From NCBI GenBank assembly GCA_000818945.1, contig KN805443.1:290-64289 (forward strand): 64,000 nt of DNA. Reading direction: 5' to 3'. The notes below the pieces were generated by a model. The model had not been told where the DNA came from. It saw only the letters and a list, made by a program, of their open reading frames with translations, and searched no databases. Origin of the DNA: Schizochytrium sp. CCTCC M209059 (taxonomy: Eukaryota > Sar > Bigyra > Thraustochytrida > Thraustochytriidae). Below are positions 1-10,500 of this stretch, piece by piece (within the stretch, counting starts at the first letter, position 1; every line of letters begins with the position of its first letter). The translations under genes and the position numbers were made by a program.

Positions 1-582
1 CCCTCCCCGGGCCTCGCTCCGGCCCTGCGCGAGGGCCGCAAACAGAGGGCGAAGGGCAGGTCGCTGTGGGGAAAGGAAAAAAAGTAACAAAGAACAAGGG
101 AAAAAAGAGGGCCCGACCAACGTTCCGCGCTTCGCCTGCGCGCGCAGGGGCGCTCCCCCCGCGCGCGGGGACGACAAGGGGACGCGCCGCAGAGGAGGAT
201 GCGGGAGAGTTGCGCGCCCCGCAGACGGCGGGCTTTGGGTGGAAGACCACTGGTTTCTTTCACCCCGCATGCGAGACACAACGACTACGCACACATGACG
301 GAGAGACGGAGAAATGGGAAACGTTCCTCCTCCGAGTCAGAGGTCAGAGGCTCGCATAAGCGCAACGAGGAGAGAGTTCTGTACCCGGGGAAATACGCAG
401 TGGGCAAGAGTAAAACAACAGTATGGACAGTGACGGAAGAATAACGTGGGACCGCAACCCTTTTTGGGCGCAACGGCGTTGACTCGAACGTTGATGATGA
501 TGATCGAGGAGCAGAACTTCGAGGCAGGGCGCCCTGCCGGCGCACAACAGATCGATCACCAACGGGGCGAAGGGACGGGATC
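1..582. other. 5' intergenic/leader region upstream of the NHL/EGF gene
   Basis: GC-rich, purine/pyrimidine-skewed DNA before the first gene. Short overlapping reading frames on both strands have Arg/Pro/Gly-rich low-complexity translations and no recognisable domain. I see no tRNA, transposon or convincing core promoter. It probably holds the promoter and 5' leader of the downstream gene and perhaps the end of a gene outside the window. Confidence 0.5.
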
Positions 583-3500
583 ATGCGCGGCCCAGAGGGC
601 TCCGGTCGCTCTCGTCTAGGTCTTCGCTCCACAGGTCTAACCCCGGGCGGCGCGCAGGGCGGCTCAACGGCGCTACGGGGAGAAGGGACGAATGCTTGTT
701 CGCCATTTGCAGCCCACTGGAGGCCACCAAGGAGGAGACCCCGAGTCGGTCTTCTTGGCCGCGCGATCGCAGCAGTGGTGCTCATTGCCTCACTGGCAAG
801 ACCAGCCTTGACCATGCGGCTGCACAGAAGCTGGACGGAAAAGCACTGGTGCGAAAGCGTACAAGAGCCCCATTGGCCCTTCGCCTATGCCAAGCGCGAT
901 GGAGACGCTCTGGAAATTAAGGGTCGCGTGGCCCGTAACCTCAAAAATATGGGCCATATCTGCCGCGCGCGAGGGGCGCTCTCCTCATGCCATCGCTGCG
1001 AGTCCATCGCGTGCGGCAGTGATTTGCAAAGCACCTGCGAACTCCAGGTTCAAGGTGTCCCGTGGGATGAGCTCCTGCCCAACGTTCCGTCAGCCTCGGA
1101 TACCCCATGGGCTATTGGCGGTCAGCACCGCAATGACTTTGGCAGCGGATCTCACGCGTGCGTCATGCTCAGCCCGGACACCTGTGTCAAGCCTTCCTCA
1201 GCAGATGCTAGTCTCGACTATTCAGCATGCCGAGCACGCTGCTGGGGCTACGGCGTCAGTGCAAGTCCCAAAGAAGTAATCTTTGCACCTCAACATCCTG
1301 ATCCCATGCCTGCGCGCCTCGAGACTGACGCCTGGATCCTTGCGGAAAGCGACCTCGCCAAACGACCTCAAGGGGAGACCTGGCTCCTCGCCGGCGCGAG
1401 CGATGCCGAAGCGGGCCACGTAGATGGCCCCGCTGCTGATGCGCGCTTCAATGAGCCCACTGGAATCGCCATTGACAAGGACCGAAACGTCTATGTGGCA
1501 GACTCGGGCAACCACGTCATCCGTCGCATCGACGGGACGACTCGCGAGGTCACGACGCTCGCTGGAATCCCGGGCACTCCTGGCTCCGCAGACGGCGCGG
1601 CTCTCAGCGAAGCAACCTTTGACACACCCACGAGCGTGGCACTCTACTATGACTGGAGCGTCAAGACGGACCCGCGCACAGGCTCGCCGATCAGTAACGG
1701 CATCGGAGAGCTGACTCTTCTTGTCAGTGACGCCAACAACCATCGCATCCGCAAAATCGTATTTACCAAAGACGAGGCACTCGAAAATCTTGTGGTGGAG
1801 ACCTTGGCAGGACGCAAGGGCGAGCCGCCCAGCCCTGGGTTCGCCGACGGAGACGCAAAAGAAGCGCGCTTTGATACGCCTGCGGGCATTGCCGTGGACG
1901 ATGAGGGCATTCTCTTTGTTGCGGACTCGCATAATCACCTTGTACGTCGTGTCATGCCCAACGGAGATGTTACTACGGTTGCAGGCACGCTGCGAGCTCG
2001 CCCAGCCCCGCCGCCCTCGTGTAGGTTGCCCTGTCTCGAGGGCGTCCCCGGCCAAGATGACGGGAACACCACCCACGCCAAATTCTTCTTCCCGTCCGAT
2101 GTCGCCATTGGCCCCGAACAAACTATTCTCGTTGTTGATGGCAACCGCTTACGCAGGGTCACGCGTATTGGTTTAGCTTCCACCATTCAGGGCGAAGTCT
2201 ACCAAGACAGTGTGCACACTGTGGCTGGCCAGCTCGGGGCGGAGACGAGCGGTCGCTCCGATGGGTCCGGCACAGAGGCTAGCTTCAATGCGCCCGCTGG
2301 AGTCACCATGGACACGCTGACTGGTCGCATCTACATGACAGATACCATGTCTTGCCGCGTCCGCCGTGTCACTCCCGCCAGTCTCGTGGCGCAGTCGCTC
2401 ACGTGCGACACCCGTCTCGATGATATCGTACGGCCCATGGGTTGCGCCTCATACGAACCTCCAGAAGATGCACTCATGTTCATGGCCTCGGATGTCATGG
2501 GCAACATCCATTACAATTGGGAAACGCGCAACGAAGGCTTCAAACTTGAGGGATGGACGCAAGCCGAACGTGCCTTTCGAGGCCGCACGGTACATCGTTG
2601 CCAGGGATCTCCTCCTCGTTTGGATGGGTCTCGCAGTAATGGTCAAACACTTGGCTCCCGCAAGGACACCGATGCAGAGTATTTCACCAATGACGAGGAC
2701 CGTGCACAGGGCACTGCACTTTACGTTTCCTGTCCATCTGCCTGCGAATCATCGAGTTCTGCGGCAGTCTTTGGCAATCCCGACGAGTACACGGACGACT
2801 CAAGCATCTGTCGTGCTGCCGTACATGCCGGTCTCGGGGCAGGACTCATCCGCGTCGTTCTTCTTCCAGACCGAACCGCAGACTTCTCTGGGTCTACAGC
2901 GAACGGTGTAGCTGCTCAGGCCCGCGTTGGAGGCTGGCCTCGCAATTTCCGTCTTGAAGCCCATCCCATCAAAGAGGTCCATGTTGCCACCGTGGCAGGG
3001 CGTCCCGCCGCTCCGCTCGAAGACGCCTGCGGAGCCCCTGCTGCCCTTGGTTCGTACGAGCTCCCAATGGAGTCGCAATTTCGTCGGCCTCGAGGCGTTG
3101 CCATCGCGGCCAACGTATCCCTCACGAAACGAGGAGACATGAACTGGCTTTACATTGCCGACACAGGAAATCATGCCATTCGAGCCATCTCCGCCACCTG
3201 TGCCAAGGTCTGCGAAAACGGAGGCGAATGCATCGCCGACGATCAGTGCCAGTGCGCGTCTGGCTGGGAGGGCGATGATTGCACCACCCCCATTTGCACG
3301 GGCAATCCCTCGAACCAACGCCAGATCTGCGTCGCCCCAGATACCTATGACTGTATCCCAGGGTACACAAATGCACCTGCCTGCGACCAGGCGCTCTGCG
3401 TCCAAACCTGCCACCACGGCGGCGAATGTGCTGCTCCCGATACTTGCGCCTGCGCGAGCGGATGGATGGATGCCAACTGCACAACTCCTGTTTGTGATCA

Positions 3501-6500
3501 GACGTGTGGCAATGGAGCCAATTGCACTGCACCTAATACGTGCACATGTCCATCAGATTGGGCCGGAGACGATTGTCGTCAACCAGTGTGCACGCAGACC
3601 TGCATGAATGGTGGTACTTGTGTTGCCCCAGACACGTGCCGCTGCACGCCCGAATACAGCGGTCACGACTGCTCCTTGCCCGTGTGCAACCAAGGCTTTC
3701 TCGTTGCAGAGGACCCGGACAACGGCGTGGAGTCCCCAAGCTTGGCACAACGCATCGCAGACGCCGCTCGCCGGTTCACGGACCCTTTCGACGCCGAGAT
3801 TCGCGGTCTCGTCTGGCGTCAGTACGTCCCTTGCGACCTCTTGCACTCGGAAACGTGGTGCAACTCGACGAACGAGTTCGATTGCTTGCAAAGGGCGCGA
3901 ACCGTGGAGGATCTTTCGCCTCCGCGAAATGGCTATTGGCGCCAAGTCACAGGTATGGTTGATGGCGATGATACAATGGCAGACACCAATGGCTGTTTCC
4001 GCATCGAAGTCAATTACTCCGCAACAAGCACAGCTCGTGCCCGTGCCCCCTTTCCGTACGAGACGGAGAGCGCAAACGAGGATCTCACAGAGCTGTGGCG
4101 CTTCACGCCCTTTACTCCTTACGGCTGGAATGCTGCCTTTGTTCCAGGCCCCGATGATGCTCTCGCCAGCGACTACGAATCGAGGCTTTACAATTGGCGA
4201 GCACCCGGCGCGACCGATTCTGACCGCATGGTTGCATTTGTGCGCTGGGCTGCCGTTGGTCAGGGCAAGTACGTTTGCGCAAATGGTGGTAGCTGCGTAG
4301 CCCCGGATACCTGCAGATGCGCTCCGGGATGGCAAGGCTTCGACTGCCGGACCCCAATTTGTGAGCAGGGGTACTACGAGCCACCGCTCACGCTCTCATC
4401 AAACGATGTCGTTGTCGAGCTCGAAAACGGGACCCAAGTTCCCGCCCCCTTTGGCTATCAGGGTCTCTACGAGTGTTCCATGCGCGCTTTTACGGAATGG
4501 GAGAACCCTTTGTACATGCATGACCATCCAAACTTTTACTCGCGATACATGGACCATCACGCGGATGAATGGAGCCCGGAGAATCGATACCAGCTTGAGC
4601 CGGAGCGACCATACTACTACGATGACATGGGTTGGCCCGCGACCTACTATCACACCGAGCCTGCGGGAAACTATACGAATCTAGGGTGGACTCGTAAAGG
4701 GTACTGGACTCGCATCAGTGGGACAGCTTGGCAAAAGGGCAAATGCACCGTCGAGTACATTCGCACATGCGATGCGGAATCGTCCAAGGTTGTGCAAGTT
4801 GCTGATCTTCGGGCCGGAAGCGCGCTCGAGGACACGCAAGGCCCTCGTGTACTCGACACCTTTGCCTCGTATTCGCCTTTCATTGACTATACATCGGAGA
4901 AGCGAGTCGAGGCCTTTGGGCGCTGGATCGAGGATGGTAACGAGTGCATTGACCACGTTTTCCGCGGTTGCAAGAATAATGGAACCTGTGTTGCCCCTGC
5001 GACATGTAGCTGCGATACGGTCGAGGGCGAAGACGCGATATGGGAGGGCGACGACTGTACAGTTCCGGTCTGCAGTCAAAAATGTTCGCGATCCTCTTCG
5101 GAGAATCTTGGTTTGGACAATAATGAGCAGCCAATCTTCTCCAAGGGCATCGGAAATTGCACCATGCCCGACACGTGCACCTGCGAGCGAGGATGGACAG
5201 GAAACGAGTGCGAGGTGCCCTTGTGTGCACAAGAGTGCAACAATAACGGTCTCTGTACCGCTCCCGACACTTGCACGTGCCCAAGATGGCAGAGCCTTTG
5301 GCGGGACGACCGTCACGATGGCGGCAGACCACTCTATCAGGACGATGCCGGAGACCCTCAGCTCACGGGGTGGACTGGGTACGACTGTTCGACACCCATT
5401 TGCTCGCAAGCAGAGGCCTTTGTTCCCAATGACGACCTCGGAACCCTCCGGTTGGGTGGCTATGGACTCATCCTCTACGGTGACGAGCCGTCCAATAACG
5501 TTCTCTTTGACGACTTGACTCTCCCCCCATACGAGCCATATACGTGGTCAAACGATATTCCTCCCGTCAAGGTGTATCGCGTAGAGATGCGCACTTACAA
5601 TGAAGACCTGTGGGATCTCCCCGAGGAATTTCTTGACGAGTCGAATCGGTTGTGTCGTATGCAGAAACAGCGATACTGCACCAATTACCCAAACCAGAGC
5701 CCTCTTCGCGCCGAGTGGTCTCCGGGTGACGGAGAGGTTGTGCGCAACGATGGTCGCAGTTACCAATCAGGTTGCCGCGCGGATAGCGGGCGTTTCTCGG
5801 ATGATATGGAGGACGGAGGTCTCGTGGGATTTCTCTGCAACGTGCTTGAGTGGGAACAGGGCGACTATGACTCGGGTCGATACATTCGTCAGAGCAACCA
5901 GGCCAGTGCATATCTTTTCAATAGCTCTGCACCTCTCGCTGTTGAACTGAGCGCCACTCCGCTATGGTACCGCAATCAAGACGCCCCTGTGGGGGAAGGC
6001 GTCTACCAGTGTTACAATATGGGAAGCTGTGTATCTCCGGACGTTTGCTCATGCTCAGACGGATACTCTGGCTACAATTGTAAGACTCCTCTGTGCCGGC
6101 ATCGGCTTCCCGATGATACGGTGGTCTCTTGCCTGAATGGTGGCACGTGTACCGCAAAGGACTCATGCACTTGCGACACTTGGGACTCTGAGCTTCCAGC
6201 GCTATACGAGGACATCAAGCCTGGCAAGACGGGCTACACGGGTACAGCGTGTCAGATTCCAATTTGTATTCAAGGCACCTTTGACGAAACGTGCTCAGAA
6301 GTCTCGCCGGGGAGTGAGGGATGCTATCGGTGCCAGAATGGTGGGCTGTGCACGGCCCCAGACACTTGCACATGCCCTGAAGGCTGGACCGGGGTCGACT
6401 GCAGCGAGCCCGTGTGTGAGCTCCGCGCTGACGCACAAACGATCCTCGAATTGCAAACGACTGACCCGGAGAAAATCAAGGACTTTGAGCTTGATCCATG

Positions 6501-7008
6501 TCAGAATTCAAAAAGGTTTCTGTACGAAGGTTTCTTAGCCTCACAAGGAAATTGCAGTGCACCCAATACATGCACGTGTTTCTGCAAGCGTCGCGCGTAC
6601 CTTAACGAAGACGGAGAGTGGACTGAAGAGCCCTGGCATCATCCATTGGGAAAGGATCCTCCGATTGGTTACATTGAGGGCACCTTGCAATGTATCGAGG
6701 GTTACGAGGGAATCAAAGACTACGAAACGGGTCTCTTCAAGTCTTGTCATCTCATCATCTATCGCCCCAACTGGTATGAGCAGTATGCAATCATGCTTAT
6801 TGTGTTTGGCTGCTTCATTCTCCTTTGTATGTTCGGGACATACATTTGGATCCGTCGTCGGATCCGCCAGCGTTATCTCCTTGCTCGTGCAGAGCGCCGC
6901 CAGGGGCTTGAAGAGGATGAGGTATCGCCGAAACGCCGCCGAAAGAGGCGAAATGGCGACAAGACTGTCAAGAAGAAGAAGAGGCGCAATTCGCGCAAGG
7001 TCATGTGA
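583..7008 (+). CDS. Giant type-I membrane protein with NHL propeller and EGF-like repeats
   Basis: 2141 residues in one exon, read as a large cell-surface protein. A hydrophobic stretch near residues 55-77 looks like a signal peptide or anchor behind an unusually long N-region; a downstream ATG at 811 would lose it, so I keep 583. Residues about 279-870 contain NHL repeats (blocks such as ADSGNHVIRRID and VTTLAGIPG), predicting a beta-propeller. From about residue 873 to 2000 there are 12-13 EGF-like modules of the pattern C..GG.C.APDTC.C..GW.G.DC, each followed by TPxC. Three long Trp/Tyr-rich inserts interrupt them. A transmembrane helix at about 2067-2090 precedes a short Arg/Lys-rich cytoplasmic tail. 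NHL plus EGF recalls teneurin-like architecture, but I see no YD/Rhs repeats, so I do not call it a teneurin. Adhesion or receptor role is inference. Confidence 0.85.
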   Translation: MRGPEGSGRSRLGLRSTGLTPGGAQGGSTALRGEGTNACSPFAAHWRPPRRRPRVGLLGRAIAAVVLIASLARPALTMRLHRSWTEKHWCESVQEPHWPFAYAKRDGDALEIKGRVARNLKNMGHICRARGALSSCHRCESIACGSDLQSTCELQVQGVPWDELLPNVPSASDTPWAIGGQHRNDFGSGSHACVMLSPDTCVKPSSADASLDYSACRARCWGYGVSASPKEVIFAPQHPDPMPARLETDAWILAESDLAKRPQGETWLLAGASDAEAGHVDGPAADARFNEPTGIAIDKDRNVYVADSGNHVIRRIDGTTREVTTLAGIPGTPGSADGAALSEATFDTPTSVALYYDWSVKTDPRTGSPISNGIGELTLLVSDANNHRIRKIVFTKDEALENLVVETLAGRKGEPPSPGFADGDAKEARFDTPAGIAVDDEGILFVADSHNHLVRRVMPNGDVTTVAGTLRARPAPPPSCRLPCLEGVPGQDDGNTTHAKFFFPSDVAIGPEQTILVVDGNRLRRVTRIGLASTIQGEVYQDSVHTVAGQLGAETSGRSDGSGTEASFNAPAGVTMDTLTGRIYMTDTMSCRVRRVTPASLVAQSLTCDTRLDDIVRPMGCASYEPPEDALMFMASDVMGNIHYNWETRNEGFKLEGWTQAERAFRGRTVHRCQGSPPRLDGSRSNGQTLGSRKDTDAEYFTNDEDRAQGTALYVSCPSACESSSSAAVFGNPDEYTDDSSICRAAVHAGLGAGLIRVVLLPDRTADFSGSTANGVAAQARVGGWPRNFRLEAHPIKEVHVATVAGRPAAPLEDACGAPAALGSYELPMESQFRRPRGVAIAANVSLTKRGDMNWLYIADTGNHAIRAISATCAKVCENGGECIADDQCQCASGWEGDDCTTPICTGNPSNQRQICVAPDTYDCIPGYTNAPACDQALCVQTCHHGGECAAPDTCACASGWMDANCTTPVCDQTCGNGANCTAPNTCTCPSDWAGDDCRQPVCTQTCMNGGTCVAPDTCRCTPEYSGHDCSLPVCNQGFLVAEDPDNGVESPSLAQRIADAARRFTDPFDAEIRGLVWRQYVPCDLLHSETWCNSTNEFDCLQRARTVEDLSPPRNGYWRQVTGMVDGDDTMADTNGCFRIEVNYSATSTARARAPFPYETESANEDLTELWRFTPFTPYGWNAAFVPGPDDALASDYESRLYNWRAPGATDSDRMVAFVRWAAVGQGKYVCANGGSCVAPDTCRCAPGWQGFDCRTPICEQGYYEPPLTLSSNDVVVELENGTQVPAPFGYQGLYECSMRAFTEWENPLYMHDHPNFYSRYMDHHADEWSPENRYQLEPERPYYYDDMGWPATYYHTEPAGNYTNLGWTRKGYWTRISGTAWQKGKCTVEYIRTCDAESSKVVQVADLRAGSALEDTQGPRVLDTFASYSPFIDYTSEKRVEAFGRWIEDGNECIDHVFRGCKNNGTCVAPATCSCDTVEGEDAIWEGDDCTVPVCSQKCSRSSSENLGLDNNEQPIFSKGIGNCTMPDTCTCERGWTGNECEVPLCAQECNNNGLCTAPDTCTCPRWQSLWRDDRHDGGRPLYQDDAGDPQLTGWTGYDCSTPICSQAEAFVPNDDLGTLRLGGYGLILYGDEPSNNVLFDDLTLPPYEPYTWSNDIPPVKVYRVEMRTYNEDLWDLPEEFLDESNRLCRMQKQRYCTNYPNQSPLRAEWSPGDGEVVRNDGRSYQSGCRADSGRFSDDMEDGGLVGFLCNVLEWEQGDYDSGRYIRQSNQASAYLFNSSAPLAVELSATPLWYRNQDAPVGEGVYQCYNMGSCVSPDVCSCSDGYSGYNCKTPLCRHRLPDDTVVSCLNGGTCTAKDSCTCDTWDSELPALYEDIKPGKTGYTGTACQIPICIQGTFDETCSEVSPGSEGCYRCQNGGLCTAPDTCTCPEGWTGVDCSEPVCELRADAQTILELQTTDPEKIKDFELDPCQNSKRFLYEGFLASQGNCSAPNTCTCFCKRRAYLNEDGEWTEEPWHHPLGKDPPIGYIEGTLQCIEGYEGIKDYETGLFKSCHLIIYRPNWYEQYAIMLIVFGCFILLCMFGTYIWIRRRIRQRYLLARAERRQGLEEDEVSPKRRRKRRNGDKTVKKKKRRNSRKVM

Positions 7009-7530
7009 TGAACGAAAGAAAGAAAAAATTGATCTGTCGAATACCAATCGTTGCCAGTGAATGAAAGTCCAGCCTGAGCTATTCAGAAAGGGTCAAATGT
7101 GCGTCGCCCTTTCAATCAATTGCGCAACGTGTACCTACCTCACTTCTGTTGGAAAACCAAAGAATTTTACAATGGCGTGGCAAAAGAACGATGCCTATCG
7201 CAAGCAAAAACCAAAAGAAAATAAATCGCAAAGAAAGCCAGGAGAGAAATGCTCGAAACATAACGCGCAGTCACGGCCAGTAAACCAGGTCGAAATAGGG
7301 TAGAACTTTACTGTCCTTGCTGCTGTTGGCGCCACTGCACCCCATTATATTCGTCTCGTCGTTGCTTGATGAATTACCTTCGACAAGCTCTTGCGGAACC
7401 TTGGTCACGGTCGCGTCGTTGACGAAAATCCGCTCCCGCCCCTCTGGCCAAACAAGCTCAGAAACGTCTCTTGTTGGTTGTGCATTTTTCTTGAAAAAAT
7501 GGAAAAGCAAGGTAAAAAAAATTACGAAGG
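7009..7530. other. Convergent 3' intergenic region
   Basis: Lies between two genes that end towards each other (NHL/EGF on +, URB2-like on -). The sequence is richer in A and T than the flanking coding DNA, with A-rich runs such as AAAGAAAATAAA suitable for 3' ends. Short frames here have no recognisable product. Confidence 0.6.
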
Positions 7531-10500
7531 TTACACTTGACCCTTGTACCGGTGCTTGCGCAAGTACTGCGTTCGCAGCGACCGGAGATTTTCACGACCG
7601 CCTTCGCCAAGCAAGGTGTGAAGCTGCTGAACCTCCTTTGGCGACGCCAAATCGAACCAAATGAAAGCGATGAGCTGCAGACTCTTGCGCAGCTTGGCAT
7701 CGAGCGTGGCACCGGCGGCCCAGCCTGGGCGCTCTCTTAGGTACTGCGCAAGCCAGAAAACGGTATAATGACGATAGATGGTCTTGTGTGGGACAATCTC
7801 TTCGCAGGCGCGCAGCACAGCTTGCAGAGCGTACGACGCGTGGTCCACATCATCGTCACTAGATAATCCAGCTTCGTGATAGCGAAGAATGGCATCGCAG
7901 CAGGCGCGAACTCCGCTCACGGCCAATGCCGGACACTTGCGTGAGATGGATGGACCATGACTCTTGAGGAGCGAAAAGAAAAGCTCGCAGCTTGTCTGGA
8001 GCAAGGCGCCACTTCCGCGCATCTGCGCCTCGTTGGCTTGTTTCGCAGCTGCGGCGAGCGCTGCACGAGTGTTGCATAGGTGCCCGGTTCGCCATAAGTT
8101 CGGGCTGTACAAGAGGAGCTCTTGCATGGCGGCCATGCATGCGCGCTTGGCTTGTAAGTCCACGGGGGTAGAACAGTGCCGAATGAGACTCGCAAGGACC
8201 GCAGCGCCCACGGTGCGATCGAAAGTCCCATGACGCTCGCTCGATGATTTTGTCACAATGGGAAGCACGTGCAAGAGAAGAGGCGCAAGGTTTGCGTCGG
8301 CGGCAAAGGCCGATGACAGTGTGCCCAACAGCTTGGGGAGCTCTTCGGCGCACTGTGCCATGGAAAGCATATCGGCCACCACCTGACTCACATGCAGATT
8401 ATCGCCCTGCGAAAAGCTCTGAAGAAGAGAGCGCAAGAGAAGCTCCGAAGGAGGCTTTGTGGTATCCTGACTTTGGCAAATGCGCGCATTGCGATGCATG
8501 GCGCTGACGAAGGCAACGTCATCCGCGCTTTGCAGTGCAGAACCATTGGCTACGAGACGCGAAAGACGCGTGATGAGCTGCTTGGCGACCTTGTCATCAA
8601 GCTTTTGACGGACAACAACGGCCTGAAAGTCCAAAGCAACAACTTGGAGCGCCTCGGAAGATTCCAAAATGGGAAGCTGAAGAGCCTGGACAACAGCTGG
8701 GGCACGGAGTGTTGGCCCGCCGCTCGCCATACTTTTTCGGTAAAAGTTCACACAACTTTGAAGCAGGGTCGCAAGATTGCTCTCCTCATTGTCGCGAAGT
8801 GCAGTGCGCACTACCTTGGCAAGAGCTTCCTCCGCACCTACCTCGAGGCACGCGGCACTCCAAGCGCGAAGAAGGCCCAGTCCTGCCTCGGACGCGTGTT
8901 TTGGCAGACTCGGCGCAGAGATGAGATTCTGGATCGTGGCCTGGATCACCTTTTCTTGGCAGAGGCCATTCCATTGCCGAAGCAGTGTCTCGGCCATGCA
9001 GAGGCTGCCTTGTTGAAGTAAAAGCGTGTGCGCTTTTTTGCTCGAGGCATGCTCGATCAGTGTCTTTGCATGCGTTTCAAGCAGATACCCGTCGGGGAGC
9101 GCGGCGATGAGCCCAATGCAAAATGTACGCACGTCCTCGTCCTTGAAGGATGTGGCAATTCGATCGCTCAGCACACTGACCAAGCGGTCCCGCACCGCGC
9201 GAAGCTCGTAAAAGCTTGCCCGGAGAAAAGGCTCCGTGTCCATTCCCAAAATAACGATCAACAAGACCTCGTCGATGATGCCGTGCATGCTGGGTGAGGC
9301 ATCCAAGAGGGGCAGATGCTCAAGAACGACATTGGCCTGATCCTTGACGTGAGCTGAGACGATTCGCACCACTTGGCCGCGAGACTGGGTTGACAATGCC
9401 GCATCGCGCAAACTCGCGAGCGCCAGGCGGGTTAACGACCGGTACGCGGTATTGCGGACCAGCTCCGATGTATCTGACGCATTGATCGTCTCACGAAGAG
9501 CGCGCTCGAAGCGAAGCGCAGATTGGCACAGCGACTCGCCAGAAGCCATCGTAGGCCCGCGCTCTCGCGCATTCACGTCGGAGGCAGTGACGCCGTGAAC
9601 ATCTTCTTTGTTCGACATTTGAGAATACCGAAAGTCTGCGCAGAGATGCTCAAGAGACTCGAGAGCATCGTAAACAACAAGATCAGCAACAGCGGCGCCA
9701 GTCACCTCGTCTGCTGCATCTGCACGCTCGAATCGTTCCAAGAGTGGGGTGGCAAGCGCGGCAAAATCCTGTGCACTATGATCAGTAACCGTGACGTAGC
9801 GCATGAACCAGGCGAAAAGAGTGGCGATGCACAATTTGGTGTCTGCGGAGGTCTTTTCGAGGCGCGCTTGCTCTATGGCTTCGAGGAGTGAGGTCCACAC
9901 CTGCGTGTACTGGCCAGGGGCGGCGCGAGAAAAGATACCGCCAATGCCGGCCTCAACATTTTCATCTGCACGAAGCGCCTCTAGTGAGAGAGATGGATCC
10001 GTCTTCATGGCGGCGATGTATAGGGGTAGAAAAAGGGGAATCTGACGCAGTCGCGAGTATGTATCGACAAGGCGAAGAACGAGCTCCGTACCTGGGGCAT
10101 ACGTTAGTGCCGCAAAACTGGCAGAGTCTATCGACGAGGTAGACTCCAAAGCCCCGGCCCGCGACATTGCAAAGGCGAGGTGCAGAACATCGTGCAGCTG
10201 CGCGTGGATGATGCGGTGATCAGCCTCGAGAATCAGGGCAATCACGTGGACTTGCCCAGCAGATTTGCGTGGATCTAAGCTTGCGCGGTCGGTATCTCTC
10301 GTGTGCGGGCGCATGATCGAGGAGGTGAACCAGTGCGTGAGCTGATCAGTGTCAGCAACCCGAGAAATTTCAAAAGCATGGTAATCCAACATGACGCGCA
10401 AAATACCTGCGCACGACATGAGCGCTGGTGCGTGGGCCACGCCGGCCGATGCGGCATGGAGCATCTCGATGCAAAACTTCATCTCATGAGAAAGCTTGCC

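Noticed and set aside
1222..2121. 299-codon minus-strand frame inside the NHL/EGF gene
   Set aside because: Antisense shadow of the NHL repeats; no recognisable domain.
583..7008. Calling the first gene a teneurin
   Set aside because: NHL and EGF modules are present but the order differs (NHL precedes EGF), there are no YD/Rhs repeats and the membrane helix is C-terminal.
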